Shown here: in pieces, positions 1 to 6,098 of the stretch
Numbering within the stretch: the first letter of the stretch is position 1
How the letters are laid out: each line of letters starts with the position of its first letter
Source of the DNA: an uncultured Rhodopirellula sp.
GTDB lineage: Bacteria > Planctomycetota > Planctomycetia > Pirellulales > Pirellulaceae
Reading direction: 5' to 3'
Assembly (NCBI GenBank): GCA_913061385.1
Contig: CAJXTM010000132.1
Coordinates: 1 to 8,010 of the forward strand
Length of the DNA: 8,010 nt
Program-made: the position numbers and the translations under genes
Notes under the pieces: generated by a model
The model's input: the letters and a program-made list of their open reading frames with translations, nothing else
Database searches by the model: none
Told to the model about the DNA's origin: nothing

Positions 1-47
1 GAGATCAGCCTCGGTCTCGTGGGCTCGGAGATGTGTATAAGAGACAG
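1..47 (+). other. Nextera i7 adapter contamination (left end)
   Basis: This is synthetic sequence. It reads as the tail of the P7 oligo (GAGAT), an 8-nt index CAGCCTCG (matching Nextera i7 index N710 as I recall it), the linker GTCTCGTGGGCTCGG at 14-28, and the Tn5 mosaic end AGATGTGTATAAGAGACAG at 29-47. Genomic sequence starts at 48. The adapter truncates the DUF1501 gene, and its translation supplies the false C-terminal residues LLYTSPSPRDRG. Confidence 0.98.
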
Positions 48-244
48 GTGTCAACATGTGACACTCCACCTGTCATGAACAGGAAGATGACACGTTTGGC
101 CTTGGCTGCAAAATGCGGAGCCTTGGGAGCCAATGGGTCGAGGTCTGACATCGGCTCGGTGGCCATCAGTTCGGAAAGCATCCCCGGTAGCAACAAGCCA
201 CCACCTGCCAAAGATCGTATGAAGCGACGTCGATGGATTGACAT
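48..244 (-). CDS. DUF1501 family Tat-exported protein, 3'-truncated by the contig end
   Basis: Only the first 65 codons and two bases of the next are genomic; the rest of the gene, normally about 400-480 residues, is lost at the adapter junction. The N-terminus has a twin-arginine export signal: RRRFIR at residues 5-10, then a Gly/Leu-rich core (SLAGGGLLLPG). This suggests export of a folded protein. Residues 51-66, RVIFLFMTGGVSHVDT, match the first conserved block of DUF1501 proteins, which belong to the alkaline phosphatase/sulfatase-like fold. The catalytic role of the family is not established. The ATG lies 6 nt after the stop of the upstream PSCyt1/DUF1549/DUF1553 gene on the same strand, so the two are probably cotranscribed, as is common in planctomycetes. 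No clear Shine-Dalgarno sequence precedes the start. The family call is firm; function is unknown. Confidence 0.88.
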
Positions 245-250
245 GATGTT

Positions 251-2701
251 TTAATCCACGAAAAGGAATTCATTGCTCGACAGCATTGCACGAATGAGAC
301 TCGACCACGCGGTTGACTCTCCAGACGCCGTGCTTGCTTGTGATATCAATTGTTGAGTTTGTTTTATTTCCGCGTTGTCCGGTTTCCTGCCGAACAGTGT
401 TTGGTAGCACCACGCAATGCGACTGGTGAAGTTCGGATTGCTTTCGAGCATACGTGAGGTCATGCGGTTTGCTTCGTCCTGAATGAACTCCGAATTCATG
501 AAGTACAGGGACTGCAAGCTGGTGGTTGTGGGGCGACGCACACCTACATGCAGGTTGCCATCGGGTGCATCAAATGTATCGAGGAAAATGTTTTTGCGAA
601 TCCTTTGACGAAAAAGATAGATGGTGCGTCGGTCACTATCAAATCTTCCCACGTACGGTTCGTGCTGCCTAAAGTAATAGGTCAGGTGGTGAGGCAGGGG
701 ATGGCGATGGGCGGGGTTCAGGTCAAGGTTGCCACTGATGGCCAAGACTGAATCTCTGATTTGCTCTGCATCAAGACGTTGGCGATTGGTTCGCCACAAA
801 TAGATGTTATCAGGATCAACCTCTGCATTCCCTGGGATATGCTGACTGGCACGTTGGTAGGTATCTGAAGCGAGGATCAGTCGGTGTAATGCTTTGATCG
901 ACCAATCGTTCTGTATTAAGTAGGATGCCAGAAAATCGAGCAGTTGTGGATGAGTAGCCCCGTTTCCACGCACACCAAAATCACTGGTTGAGCTCACGAT
1001 GCCCCGGCCAAGGTGATGGTGCCATACTCGATTGGCGATCACCCGTGCGGTCAAAGGATTTTGAGGGTCTGCGATCCAGTCTGCCAACTGGAGTCGTCCG
1101 CTTTGGTCAATTGAGTCCTGCAGTATCTGTCCGCCAAGAACTTGCAGGAAACCACGCTGTACCATCGGCCCCAACGCCTTTGGATTGCCTTGTTTTTGGA
1201 TGGCTGCGTTTCCCGCGTTGCCTTCCCTGACTGCATACGCGGTTTCCAGGTGGGGGAATGTTTCTGCAAGGGCGGCAATCTGACTGCGCAGGTCCATGAC
1301 CTGTTGCCATGCTGTTTCTCGGGTGTGCCCGGGAATGTTGATCGGCTTTTTTTGAAAATCGCGATAACGCTGAAAAGCTGCCCTTTCCTGCTCGCGTAAT
1401 TGGTTCAGTTCCTTGTTGAAACCGCTGAGTGTCTTGTTCGCTTGATTGTCGCCTACTCGATAGACAAAGTCTTGACGGTAGGGTTTGTGCTCGGCGCCAG
1501 CATGTGGATAGATCGTGCTTGAAAAGATTCCGTACAAAGCGTAGTAGTCTGCTGTTGGAATCGGGTCGAATTTATGGTCATGGCAGCGGGCGCAACCAAT
1601 GGAAAGACCGAGAAATGTCTTGCCAAGATTGTTGAGCGTATCTTCAATTGTGATGTGCGGTTGGTTCTGTGGGCTCACGCCAATGCGACGTGAAATCGTT
1701 AAGTAACCAGTTGCAATGGTTTGTTCCCAGCGTTCGTCCGCGTCGCTTGAATTCAGAAGATCACCAGCGATCTGTTCTTTGATGAATTGGTCGTAGGGCT
1801 TGTCGTCATTGAATGCATCAATGACATAGTTGCGATATTTGTAGGCTTCCGGAATTGGGAAGTCAGCAGCATCGCCAGCGGTGTCTGCGTAGCGAACCAA
1901 ATCAAGCCAGTGTTGCCCCCATCGTTCGCCGTAACGGGGCGATGACAATAAACGGTTGACCAGTGTTGCGACTGCCTGTGTCGGGTCTATTGATGCATCA
2001 GCCACGAACTCACTGCTTTCTTGCGGTGTGGCAGGTAAGCCAGTCAGGTCATAGGTGATGCGACGGATCAACTTGTGTGGTGTGGTAGGCCCAGCGGCAT
2101 CGAGACCACGTTCCCGGTGGGCATCTCTGATGTAGGAATCAATTGGGTTTTTGGATGAAGCGTCCTTGGGTGTCGATGTCGCATTCGCAATTGCAGCTTG
2201 GCTTAACGGTTGGAAAGCCCAGAAGCTGCGTTCTTTGTCTGTGATCCCATGTTCGTCAGGACCAGTCTTGGACGAGCGAATCGGCTTCGGCCACACGGCA
2301 CCCTCGGATATCCACTTTTCAAACACCCTCACCTCACCATCTTTCAGCGGTTCAGAGGGTGGCATGGTGATGTCAGAATGCTGCTGTGCGAGGACTTGCC
2401 ACAGCAGGCTCTGGCTGGGCTTACCGGGGATGATGGCGGGGCCGGACGTTCCGCCCGCAAGAATGTCTTTGAGAGAATCCAGACGCAAGCCGCCCTCAGC
2501 TTTTCGCCGGTGACACTCGTAGCATTTGAGGACAAGAAGTGGGCGTACACGTGATTCGAAGAAATCTTCCTGCTCAGCCCCTAATGCGGGTGGCATCGTG
2601 CAAAGCAAAATCGTGCAAAGCAAAATTGGGCAAAGCAAAATTGTGCAACACAATACTGTGACGCACAAGATCGATCGGCTGGAAATGCGTCGGACCAGCA
2701 T
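251..2701 (-). CDS. PSCyt1/DUF1549/DUF1553 planctomycete cytochrome-like secreted protein
   Basis: This 816-residue protein appears complete. Residues 1-42 form an export signal ending ALGA before EQEDFF. Its hydrophobic core is built from a repeated pentapeptide, ILLC(T/P), encoded by a 15-nt DNA repeat. Residues about 47-137 are a planctomycete cytochrome c-type domain (PSCyt1) with the haem-attachment motif CYECH at 60-64 and a later MPP at 113-115 that could supply an axial Met. DUF1549 spans roughly 185-392 (RRITYDLTGLP, RYGERWGQHWLDLVRYADT) and ends in a second CxxCH, CARCHDHKFDP at 370-380, conserved in this family. DUF1553 spans roughly 530-790 (NPLTARVIANRVWHHHLGRGIV, TSDFGVRGNGATHPQLLDFLA). 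Such proteins act outside the cytoplasm; electron transfer is suspected from the CxxCH motifs, but substrate and partners are undefined. The DUF1501 gene follows after 6 nt. The ATG at 2701 is used because the signal peptide begins there; no strong ribosome site is seen. Confidence 0.95.
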   Translation of the reverse strand: MLVRRISSRSILCVTVLCCTILLCPILLCTILLCTMPPALGAEQEDFFESRVRPLLVLKCYECHRRKAEGGLRLDSLKDILAGGTSGPAIIPGKPSQSLLWQVLAQQHSDITMPPSEPLKDGEVRVFEKWISEGAVWPKPIRSSKTGPDEHGITDKERSFWAFQPLSQAAIANATSTPKDASSKNPIDSYIRDAHRERGLDAAGPTTPHKLIRRITYDLTGLPATPQESSEFVADASIDPTQAVATLVNRLLSSPRYGERWGQHWLDLVRYADTAGDAADFPIPEAYKYRNYVIDAFNDDKPYDQFIKEQIAGDLLNSSDADERWEQTIATGYLTISRRIGVSPQNQPHITIEDTLNNLGKTFLGLSIGCARCHDHKFDPIPTADYYALYGIFSSTIYPHAGAEHKPYRQDFVYRVGDNQANKTLSGFNKELNQLREQERAAFQRYRDFQKKPINIPGHTRETAWQQVMDLRSQIAALAETFPHLETAYAVREGNAGNAAIQKQGNPKALGPMVQRGFLQVLGGQILQDSIDQSGRLQLADWIADPQNPLTARVIANRVWHHHLGRGIVSSTSDFGVRGNGATHPQLLDFLASYLIQNDWSIKALHRLILASDTYQRASQHIPGNAEVDPDNIYLWRTNRQRLDAEQIRDSVLAISGNLDLNPAHRHPLPHHLTYYFRQHEPYVGRFDSDRRTIYLFRQRIRKNIFLDTFDAPDGNLHVGVRRPTTTSLQSLYFMNSEFIQDEANRMTSRMLESNPNFTSRIAWCYQTLFGRKPDNAEIKQTQQLISQASTASGESTAWSSLIRAMLSSNEFLFVD
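2595..2654 (-). repeat. 15-nt tandem repeat in the signal-peptide coding region
   Basis: On the plus strand two identical units ATCGTGCAAAGCAAA (2595-2609, 2610-2624) are followed by ATTGGGCAAAGCAAA (2625-2639) and a degenerate ATTGTGCAACACAAT (2640-2654). Read on the coding strand each unit gives ILLCT or a close variant, so the array makes up the hydrophobic core of the signal peptide of the PSCyt1 protein. The 15-nt period means copy-number change keeps the frame and alters only core length. Confidence 0.9.
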
Positions 2702-2741
2702 GGCACCAAAGAGAATGAGAGACTAAGTATGAACGTGGGGT

Positions 2742-2784
2742 AGCTAAAGTGTCTGCTCAGCGAAATTGAGCAACACTCTTAGTT
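2742..2784. promoter_or_regulatory. Long imperfect inverted repeat in divergent promoter region
   Basis: The arms are 2742-2759 and 2767-2784 around a 7-nt loop (GCGAAAT). Pairing is TGCTCA/TGAGCA, AGTGT/ACACT and CTAA/TTAG, with one further A-T and one G-T pair at the base, broken only by single bulges at C2753 and C2778: about 17 paired positions. It sits between two divergent genes, 41 nt from one start and 91 nt from the other, with no T-tract after it. An operator or a leader structure is more likely than a terminator. Function is inferred from position only. Confidence 0.45.
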
Positions 2785-2870
2785 TACCCTGATGTGCGAT
2801 GGCCTGCCCGCAATCGTCAATTTCAAAGGCGATTTGCGTCCGAGTAGATCGTAGCCCTGTTTCCACCCTC

Positions 2871-2874
2871 AGGA
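2871..2874 (+). promoter_or_regulatory. Candidate Shine-Dalgarno AGGA of the PhyH gene
   Basis: AGGA directly abuts the ATG at 2875, too close to serve it, but lies 6 nt before a second in-frame ATG at 2881. This favours initiation at 2881 (MPQLNYDP), two codons inside the longest frame. Planctomycete genes often lack Shine-Dalgarno sites, so this is suggestive only. Confidence 0.4.
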
Positions 2875-3681
2875 ATGAAGATGCCGCAACTCAATTACGA
2901 TCCTTCACAATACGATTCGCTTGGTTATTGCGTGTTTCGGGAAGTGTTGGATGCTGATGCCGTTGCTGCGGCCCAACAGGATTTGGGGCGGGTTCTGCAG
3001 GCGATGCCGGCGAGGATGATGGTTTATAAAGATGGAGAACATGTCGAGGCCGACGGGCGTCCAGAGTTTTTGGTTGAACCCCACACACAAGAGGGGGGCG
3101 AACCTTGGCTTGAGTTATGCCGTCATCCTCGTGTGCTTGATGCGGTGGAAGCAATTCTCGGTCCGGATTTGATCTTGATCATGTCACACCTGATCGTGAA
3201 GCGACCCAGTGATGGCTTGCCCGTTGCTTGGCATCAGGACAATACCTACTGGCACTCGGTTCAGGGAACCGATGTGTGTACCGTTTGGTTGGCGATTGAT
3301 GATGCAGATGTGGACAATGGTTGTATGAATGTGATTCCTTGCACTCAGGCGAATCATCCCGACTTGGAAAAAATATCGACGGGTGGTGAAGATCTGCTTG
3401 GCACAACGGTGGCCGTCAGCCAGCTGCAAGCAGGTCAGGCGGTTCCGATCGAGCTCAAAGCAGGAGCCTTGTCGATTCATGATTCCTTCATCATTCATGG
3501 ATCCGAAGCCAATCGGTCGGGGCGACGTCGCGCGGGCTATACGATGCGGTACGCGAACGCTTCGACCGTCGCTGTCGACATGGATGAGCACTGGGTCGAT
3601 GTTTTTCGTGTTCGCGGGAATCCCCAAGCCGCGGAGAGGTACACAGATATCAGGCCAGGAAGGCTATCGCCGTATCGTTAA
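2875..3681 (+). CDS. Phytanoyl-CoA dioxygenase (PhyH) family Fe(II)/2-oxoglutarate oxygenase
   Basis: This 268-residue protein has the usual length for a bacterial PhyH-type oxygenase. The family hydroxylates small molecules using Fe(II), O2 and 2-oxoglutarate. The iron triad is visible: H120 and D122 in WHQDNTYWH, and distal H208 in HDSFIIHGSEANRSG. R219 lies 11 residues after H208, the spacing of the 2-oxoglutarate-binding Arg in human PHYH (H264/R275). The N-terminus (DPSQYDSLGYCVFREVLDADAVAAAQ) is the typical opening of the family. No signal peptide is present, so it is cytoplasmic. The substrate cannot be read from sequence; bacterial relatives include ectoine hydroxylases and many uncharacterised enzymes, and no neighbour points to one substrate. 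It is divergent from the PSCyt1 gene and upstream of a small membrane protein gene. The start may be 2881, since AGGA at 2871-2874 suits that ATG. Confidence 0.92.
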   Translation: MKMPQLNYDPSQYDSLGYCVFREVLDADAVAAAQQDLGRVLQAMPARMMVYKDGEHVEADGRPEFLVEPHTQEGGEPWLELCRHPRVLDAVEAILGPDLILIMSHLIVKRPSDGLPVAWHQDNTYWHSVQGTDVCTVWLAIDDADVDNGCMNVIPCTQANHPDLEKISTGGEDLLGTTVAVSQLQAGQAVPIELKAGALSIHDSFIIHGSEANRSGRRRAGYTMRYANASTVAVDMDEHWVDVFRVRGNPQAAERYTDIRPGRLSPYR

Positions 3682-3716
3682 AAATCAAAAACGCTACATC
3701 GTTCTGCGGCTCCGCG

Positions 3717-3756
3717 ATTAGGCGAAGTGAGCGTTTGGGATTGGGCGAAGTGAGAG
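3717..3756 (+). repeat. Two-copy direct repeat with 23-nt period
   Basis: ATTAGGCGAAGTGAGCG (3717-3733) recurs as ATTGGGCGAAGTGAGAG (3740-3756), 15 of 17 bases identical, exactly 23 nt apart. It lies just after the PhyH gene. Outside it, CTCCGC (3710-3715) and GCGGAG (3761-3766) are inverted copies that could enclose the repeat in a hairpin. It could be a small dispersed intergenic repeat or a vestigial terminator; copy number elsewhere in the genome is unknown. Confidence 0.6.
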
Positions 3757-3895
3757 CCCTGCGGAGATTTAAGTGGAGCAATCGATTCACAGTAGAGTCG
3801 TCAAACTTGTTATATTCAAATGTCGCGTGCCCAAGTCAGTGTCAATTGAGCCTGAGTTAACAATGCGGCTTAGTTCCCGAGCGTTTGCTTGTTGG

Positions 3896-3901
3896 AAAGG
3901 A
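3896..3901 (+). promoter_or_regulatory. Ribosome binding site AAAGGA
   Basis: AAAGGA lies 7 nt before the ATG at 3909, which is good Shine-Dalgarno spacing. It is the clearest ribosome site in the window and supports both the reality and the start of the short membrane protein gene. Farther upstream, TTCACA (3786-3791) and TATATT (3811-3816) resemble promoter boxes, but their 19-nt spacing is long and I do not call them a promoter. Confidence 0.6.
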
Positions 3902-3908
3902 ATAAATC

Positions 3909-4166
3909 ATGGATAATCTTGCGTCAATAATTGGGTGGCTAATATGCCTGAGCATCGGCGGTCCGTTGGCTTTGCTTGGATTTTTTCACTTTGTGTTCCC
4001 CAAGACAGCTTGGTCGGTTTATCGCGGGTGGGGCAGGCTATGGAAGGCAGACCCGCATGAAATCGCACCCGACTATAACGCTGGGGCCGCGATGCGAGGC
4101 GTTGGAATCGCCTGTGGTTTGGGAGGTCTTGTGATCTGCGCGATTCCGAAGCTATTGGGCCTTTGA
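3909..4166 (+). CDS. Small two-helix membrane protein, function unknown (possibly DUF6199-like)
   Basis: This is an 85-residue hydrophobic protein. Helix 1 spans about residues 6-31 (IIGWLICLSIGGPLALLGFFHFVF) and helix 2 about 63-84 (RGVGIACGLGGLVICAIPKLLGL). A roughly 30-residue polar loop between them contains PKTAWSVYRGWGRLWKADP. The layout of a helix, a Pro-Lys/Trp-rich loop ending before an Arg-Gly, then a second helix resembles small DUF6199-type membrane proteins, but I hold that only weakly. A good ribosome site 7 nt upstream supports expression. The gene follows the PhyH gene by 227 nt and probably has its own promoter. It converges on the sulfatase gene with only 16 nt between stops, where I see no convincing terminator. 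It has no recognisable catalytic motif, and no function is proposed. Confidence 0.75.
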   Translation: MDNLASIIGWLICLSIGGPLALLGFFHFVFPKTAWSVYRGWGRLWKADPHEIAPDYNAGAAMRGVGIACGLGGLVICAIPKLLGL

Positions 4167-4182
4167 CTGAGGGTTCTCGGGA

Positions 4183-5688
4183 CTATTCGCGGCCGAGGGG
4201 ATCCCCACTGTTCTCCATCCAATTCTCCAAGGCAGCCATCAATTGCTCTGCTGTCTCTCGGTGTTTGGGGTCCCCGATCAAGTCATTGGTTTCCCACGAA
4301 TCTTGTTCAAGATCAAATAGTTGTCGACGACCACTATGCGTGTAATACAGAAGCTTGTGGTTTCCCTGCCGAACTGCTCGAACTCCGTTGGGGATTTTGG
4401 CGTTTGGCATGTAGGCACCGAACAGTTGTGGCTGTCCTTTGCTTTCGCCGACCATCACGTCGTGGAAACCAAATTTTTCCGTATAAGCCGGAGCTTCGAT
4501 GCCCACCAATTTTGCGAGGGTGGGGTAAATCCCGTGCAGATAGGCAAAGCCTTCACGCGATTCTCCTGATGGTACACCTGGTCCGGCGATGATCATGGGA
4601 ACTCTCCAGGACCCGTCATAGAGATTTTGTTTTCCCATCAAACCGTGTTCGCCAACGGAAAGTCCATGGTCTGCTGTGAATAGAACGATCGTGTTTTTGA
4701 GTTGTCCCATCTGATCAAGTTTGGTCAAGAGTTGTCCAATTCGGTCATCGATTTGTGCGCACATCGCTAAATAGATTGCACGCTCGCGTCGCACTGTTTC
4801 CGGGCTGTGTGGTGGCGGGTAAACCATTTCATCCCGGACCAGCATATCGCCATTATCGAAAGGATGAATCGATTGGTAATTGGGTGGCTCGTAGACATTT
4901 TTGAAACGGGTGATGATGTCGGCGGGAACATGGCGAGGATCATGGGGGGCATTCGTTGACACATACATCATGAATGGCTTTTCATGGTTCCAAGTTGAAT
5001 CAAGAAAAGTTTCGGCAGCATCATAAAAGACGTCGGTACTCCACCCCTCCGTCTGATGTTTTTCTACTTTTCCGGGGCCGGCAATCCGCTGGCAGGTGGG
5101 GTTCATCATCCCAATTTCAATGGCATTGTCTTTTGCGCCACCTCGATCACGCTGATTGAAAGGAAGCATTCCACCCGTGATTGCCTCGGCATGGTCAAAC
5201 GATCGAAGCAGAGCGGCATTCCCGTTATGCCATTTTCCTGTTCCAAAAGTCTGCCAGCCCTCTTGTCGGAATTGTTCCGGAAACAATTTGTCAGTCGTCT
5301 TGAGGTTTGCGGGGCCAGCGTATGCAAGTTGATTGGGGGTGACCGACCAGAGTGGTCGACCCGTCAGGATCATCGCACGGCTGCAGGTGCAAATGGCTCC
5401 ACTGAAAGCTCCTTGGTGAACAGTGTTCTGCATCACGGTTCCACGGCGAGCTAACGCGTCGATGTTTGGCGTGATAGCTTGGCTGCCGCCAGTAGCCGTC
5501 ACGCAACGCCGACTCATGTCGTCCGTCATTAGAATCAGAATGTTCGGGCGTTGCTGCGAAGCGACAAATTGGGGAGCTGGCTGTTGCGCGTGAGCCGTCT
5601 GGCCGATGCCGAATATTTGGACCGTGCCGAAAAATGCGGTCAGCAGCATGGAAACGCTGAACAGATTGTTTGCGAACAAATTTGGCAT
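4183..5688 (-). CDS. Exported S1-family sulfatase with variant CTCSR active-site motif
   Basis: From the ATG at 5688 this is a 501-residue type I sulfatase, which hydrolyses sulfate esters, usually on glycans in planctomycetes. The frame stays open to an ATG at 5814, but those 42 extra residues are polar and precede the signal peptide, so I chose 5688. Residues 1-34 are a signal peptide ending AHA before QQ. Visible family motifs are the metal-binding NILILMTDD (D56, D57), TPNIDALARRG, GTGKWHNG (K152, H154), NAPHDPR (H249), and TADHGLSVGEHGLMGKQNLYDGSW (D340, H341, K353). The formylglycine position is C100 in AICTCSRAMILTGR. The usual CxPxR signature reads CTCSR here, with Cys in place of the Pro. 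All other catalytic residues are kept, so activity is plausible but depends on maturation of C100. Substrate is unassigned. The gene is divergent from a sialidase gene. Confidence 0.93.
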   Translation of the reverse strand: MPNLFANNLFSVSMLLTAFFGTVQIFGIGQTAHAQQPAPQFVASQQRPNILILMTDDMSRRCVTATGGSQAITPNIDALARRGTVMQNTVHQGAFSGAICTCSRAMILTGRPLWSVTPNQLAYAGPANLKTTDKLFPEQFRQEGWQTFGTGKWHNGNAALLRSFDHAEAITGGMLPFNQRDRGGAKDNAIEIGMMNPTCQRIAGPGKVEKHQTEGWSTDVFYDAAETFLDSTWNHEKPFMMYVSTNAPHDPRHVPADIITRFKNVYEPPNYQSIHPFDNGDMLVRDEMVYPPPHSPETVRRERAIYLAMCAQIDDRIGQLLTKLDQMGQLKNTIVLFTADHGLSVGEHGLMGKQNLYDGSWRVPMIIAGPGVPSGESREGFAYLHGIYPTLAKLVGIEAPAYTEKFGFHDVMVGESKGQPQLFGAYMPNAKIPNGVRAVRQGNHKLLYYTHSGRRQLFDLEQDSWETNDLIGDPKHRETAEQLMAALENWMENSGDPLGRE

Positions 5689-6098
5689 TTGATTCAGTGA
5701 GCTTCGAGGTCTTGTGTTTTTGGAAATTGGATCCGCGCCAGGTGGGTGTGAGTCTGGCGTTCGTGCGATTCTGCGAATTGAGTTTATATGGTCTGAAGCG
5801 TCGGAGACAGTCATCAGCAGCGTCGGAAACCAGCACCCTTACCATATCATTCTAGCCTTTTTTTTGCGTTTGATCAGCGACTGTTTCACGATCTGCAAAA
5901 TTGGCTGTGTGATCTCATGCTGCTCGGTAATTTATTTTGGTTAGAATTCCTACCTAGCGTGTTCAGCAGATGACTGATCTGTGAACGGTGCATTTCAATG
6001 CGTTTTTGGTTTGCCAATCCGGTTTGGGTATGTTGTGTGTGCCGTGATCGAGTCGCATCTTGATGTCTTTTTTGCCTCGTTTTCACTGAGAAATAGCG
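5689..6098. promoter_or_regulatory. Divergent intergenic region between sulfatase and sialidase genes
   Basis: This 410-nt stretch has no convincing gene and should hold promoters for both flanking genes. If the sulfatase began at 5814 the region would shrink to 284 nt. On the minus strand TATAAA (5788-5783) resembles a -10 box about 95 nt before the ATG at 5688, but no good -35 is at the right distance. TAGAAT at 5942-5947 could be a -10 on the plus strand, again without a matching -35. Other features are an 8-T run at 5858-5865 and the inverted repeat at 5961-5986. The sialidase start is preceded only by a weak GAGAAA. Confidence 0.5.
5961..5986. promoter_or_regulatory. Bulged inverted repeat upstream of the sialidase gene
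   Basis: GTTCA and CAGAT (5961-5971, with bulged G5966) pair perfectly with ATCTG and TGAAC (5977-5986) across a 5-nt loop, GACTG: 10 pairs with one bulge. It lies 112 nt before the sialidase ATG, inside the divergent region. No T-run follows, so an operator or leader hairpin is more likely than a terminator. The role is inferred from position only. Confidence 0.4.

Noticed and set aside
2595..2654. Possible CRISPR array
   Set aside because: The 15-nt units abut without spacers and lie in frame inside a gene.
2526..2726. Plus-strand frame with a repeated IVQSK peptide opposite the PSCyt1 gene
   Set aside because: It is the antisense reading of the 15-nt repeat in a gene with firm domain evidence, and has no family resemblance of its own.
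4174..4199. Hairpin between the convergent small membrane protein and sulfatase genes
   Set aside because: Only five Watson-Crick pairs (CTCGG/CCGAG) and two G-T pairs around a 12-nt loop, no T-tract, and one arm lies in the sulfatase coding region.
5689..5814. N-terminal extension of the sulfatase to the ATG at 5814
   Set aside because: It would place 42 polar residues before a signal peptide, and a -10-like TATAAA at 5788-5783 lies inside it. The internal ATG at 5688 fits better.
5858..5865. Eight-T run as an intrinsic terminator
   Set aside because: No stable stem immediately precedes it on the plus strand, and no gene ends upstream of it.
5714..5944. 76-residue plus-strand frame overlapping the sulfatase 5' region
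   Set aside because: It has no ribosome site and no recognisable domain, and overlaps the likely sulfatase promoter and leader. It looks like chance.
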